A stretch of DNA of 64,000 bases, taken from contig NZ_BMTV01000030.1 in NCBI RefSeq assembly GCF_014649855.1, positions 1 to 64,000 on the forward strand. The letters run 5' to 3'. Below are positions 63,301 through 64,000 of this stretch, in pieces. The notes below the pieces were generated by a model. It searched no databases. It saw only the letters and a program-made list of their open reading frames with translations, and had not been told where the DNA came from. This DNA is from Streptomyces roseolus. Its GTDB lineage: Bacteria; Actinomycetota; Actinomycetes; Streptomycetales; Streptomycetaceae. Each line of letters starts with the position of its first letter. Positions within the stretch are counted from its first letter, which is position 1. The position numbers were made by a program, and so were the translations under genes.

Positions 63301-63961
63301 GCCCCTGGAGATCCGCGTCCCGCCCGGCTCCATGCTCGCCCCCGAACCACCCGCCGCCACCGTCGCCGGGAACGTCGAGACCTCCCAGGCCGTCACCGGC
63401 GCCCTCTACGCGGCCCTCGGCGTCCAGGCCGAGGGCTCCGGCACCATGAACAACCTCACCTTCGGCGACGACCGCGTCCAGTACTACGAGACCCTCGCCA
63501 GCGGCTCCGGCGCGGGCGACGGCTTCGACGGCGCCGACGCCGTCCAGACCCACATGACCAACTCCCGCCTCACCGACCCCGAGATCCTGGAGTGGCGCCA
63601 CCCCGTCCGCCTCGACGCCTTCGCCGTGCGCGAGGGCAGCGGCGGCCGGGGCCGCTGGCACGGCGGCGCCGGCGTGGAGCGGCGGCTGCGCTTCCTGCGG
63701 CCGATGACGGTCACCCTCCTCACCGGACACCGGCGGGTGCCCCCGTACGGCATGGCGGGCGGCGCGCCCGGCGCGCTCGGCGAGAACCTCGTCGAACGCG
63801 CCGACGGCACCGTGGAGCACCTGGACGGCACCGCGACCACCGGGGTCGCCCCCGGCGACGTGCTGGTCGTCCGCACGCCCGGCGGCGGGGGCTACGGCAT
63901 CCCGCCGGAGGACGACGGGGCGCCCGGCGACCGCGGACCCCGCCGGTCCCGGGGCTCCTGA
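60320..63961 (+). CDS. 5-oxoprolinase / hydantoinase, fused A and B parts
   Basis: The 1213-residue enzyme has an N-terminal hydantoinase A/oxoprolinase region (about 1-680: FWIDRGGTFTDVVGRRP, VLSGPAGGVVGMARTSGQAG, IGFDMGGTSTDVSHYAG, TCFGGAGGQHACAVADALG) and a C-terminal hydantoinase B region (about 690-1200: VLLEVFHNLFMAIAEQMGVR, DVTVVTPVFDDAG, SGSGAGDGFDGADAVQTHMT). This is the eukaryotic-type single-chain 5-oxoprolinase, which opens 5-oxoproline to glutamate using ATP. ATG 60320 overlaps the preceding stop (ATGA). Linkage to glycosyltransferases is unexpected. It ends before the window edge; only 39 bases remain. Confidence 0.93.
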   Translation: MSGRWEFWIDRGGTFTDVVGRRPDGRLVTRKVLSHDPARRQDAAVAGIRLLMGLAPGEPVPADRVAVVKMGTTVATNALLERRGEPTLLLITEGFRDALRIAYQNRPRLFDRHIVLPEAVYARVAEVPERMDARGAVVRPLDEDAVAAALAAAHRDGIRSAAVVLVHGYRHPEHEQRVAAAARDAGFTQISCSHEVSPLIKLIPRGDTTVVDAYLSPVLRRYVDEVAAELAGIRLMFMQSNGGLREAARFRGKDAVLSGPAGGVVGMARTSGQAGHDRVIGFDMGGTSTDVSHYAGTFERELGSQVAGVRMRAPMMSIHTVAAGGGSVLHYDGRRYRVGPDSAGAVPGPACYRRGGPLTVTDAQVMLGRIQPDHFPAVFGPDGDRPLDADVVRERFTALAEEVGGGRTPEEVAAGFLRIAVLDMANAVKKISVQRGHDITRYALTCFGGAGGQHACAVADALGVDTVLVPPLAGVLSAYGIGLADATALRERSVEAPLDDPGTHARVTAVAAELADSTRAELRADGLPGTAITTHARVLLRYAGTDASLPVDLGPAEEMAAAFTAEHRARYAFTMDKPLVAEAVTVEAVGTAGPHGPVRVPAGARTGPLVPRATVRTHDGATASDTPLHRREDLRPGDTVDGPAILAEDDATTVVDPGWRATASDTGHLLLTRAVPRPARTAAGTDVDPVLLEVFHNLFMAIAEQMGVRLENTAHSVNIKERLDFSCALFDADGNLVANAPHIPVHLGSMGETVKEVLRRRAGDLRPGDVYAVNDPYHGGTHLPDVTVVTPVFDDAGEEPLFLVASRGHHAEIGGITPGSMPAFSRTIDEEGVRFDDWLLVRDGRLREAETRALLTGAPYPSRDPDTNLADLRAQIAANEKGVEELRKAVAEFGLDAVQAYMGHVRANAEESVRRIVARLEDGTHRYETDSGAVIQVAVRVDRERRSAVLDFTGTSPQLPGNANAPTAVVTAAVLYVFRTLVDEDVPLNSGCLEPLEIRVPPGSMLAPEPPAATVAGNVETSQAVTGALYAALGVQAEGSGTMNNLTFGDDRVQYYETLASGSGAGDGFDGADAVQTHMTNSRLTDPEILEWRHPVRLDAFAVREGSGGRGRWHGGAGVERRLRFLRPMTVTLLTGHRRVPPYGMAGGAPGALGENLVERADGTVEHLDGTATTGVAPGDVLVVRTPGGGGYGIPPEDDGAPGDRGPRRSRGS

Positions 63962-64000
63962 GGAGCGGTGACGAACCGGACCCGGGTCCCCGGCACGGCC

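Overview
The window is a 64 kb, very GC-rich, densely coded stretch of an actinobacterial chromosome, almost certainly Streptomyces. The signs are strong third-position G/C bias, frequent GTG starts, start/stop overlaps, leaderless-looking starts, a sigma-R type promoter in front of rbpA, the smeA-sffA sporulation pair and an SCO1431-type small membrane protein. From memory (not searched), the gene order resembles the conserved core region of S. coelicolor around SCO1476 to SCO1411. I see no rRNA, tRNA, insertion sequence, prophage or CRISPR array.

Layout. 1-7105: housekeeping genes (metK end, a helicase-dead PriA, fmt, rsmB, rpe) with a small HTH protein. 7227-12022: a SorC-type sugar regulator, a secreted barnase-like lipoprotein with its barstar partner, a DUF998 membrane protein and a LuxR-type two-component pair. 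12179-14712: a GuaB1-type CBS-domain IMPDH/GMP-reductase homologue and an SGNH hydrolase. 15054-19935: a likely lysine-use locus, made of an APC amino acid permease, an Lrp/AsnC regulator, a nitrilase-family amidase (DavA-like) and an L-lysine monooxygenase-like flavoprotein (DavB-like). Both promoters of this locus carry the same triple GCGCAA motif in nearly identical geometry. 19948-24710: DUF5995 protein, NCS2 permease, and an MFS exporter divergent from a ROK repressor over an AT-rich dyad. 24864-27185: a large GH18 chitinase with the classical chitinase promoter repeats.

27430-33623: FMN riboswitch, then ribD-ribE-ribM-ribBA-ribH-hisE-hisG and a PH-domain membrane protein, all one way and tightly packed. 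33901-36407: two CNNM/CorC-type membrane proteins behind a structured leader whose last hairpin buries the ribosome binding site. 36415-41549: an EccA/CbxX-like AAA protein, a P-loop kinase, a secreted C39-type peptidase, the SCO1431-type peptide and a proline-rich protein, followed by a decayed coding remnant (about 41800-42353). 42354-47425: zinc-ribbon-like protein, a second Lrp regulator with an amidohydrolase, polyprenol-phosphate mannose synthase, FxsA and RbpA. 47681-52170: UMF1-type MFS, glycerophosphodiesterase, and a YczE-like membrane protein divergent from a MocR regulator. 52327-54160: sffA-smeA, separated from the MocR gene by a striking array of palindromes. 54518-63961: ankyrin protein, a possible 20-codon leader peptide, a HEAT-like protein, then an operon of two GT4 glycosyltransferases, an SGNH hydrolase and a fused 5-oxoprolinase joined by 4-bp overlaps.

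Most genes are core metabolism. The parts most worth following up are the matched operator pattern of the lysine locus, the CNNM leader, the palindrome array at 52181-52312, the orphan near-consensus promoter at 45135, and the small cysteine-containing ORF at 55032.
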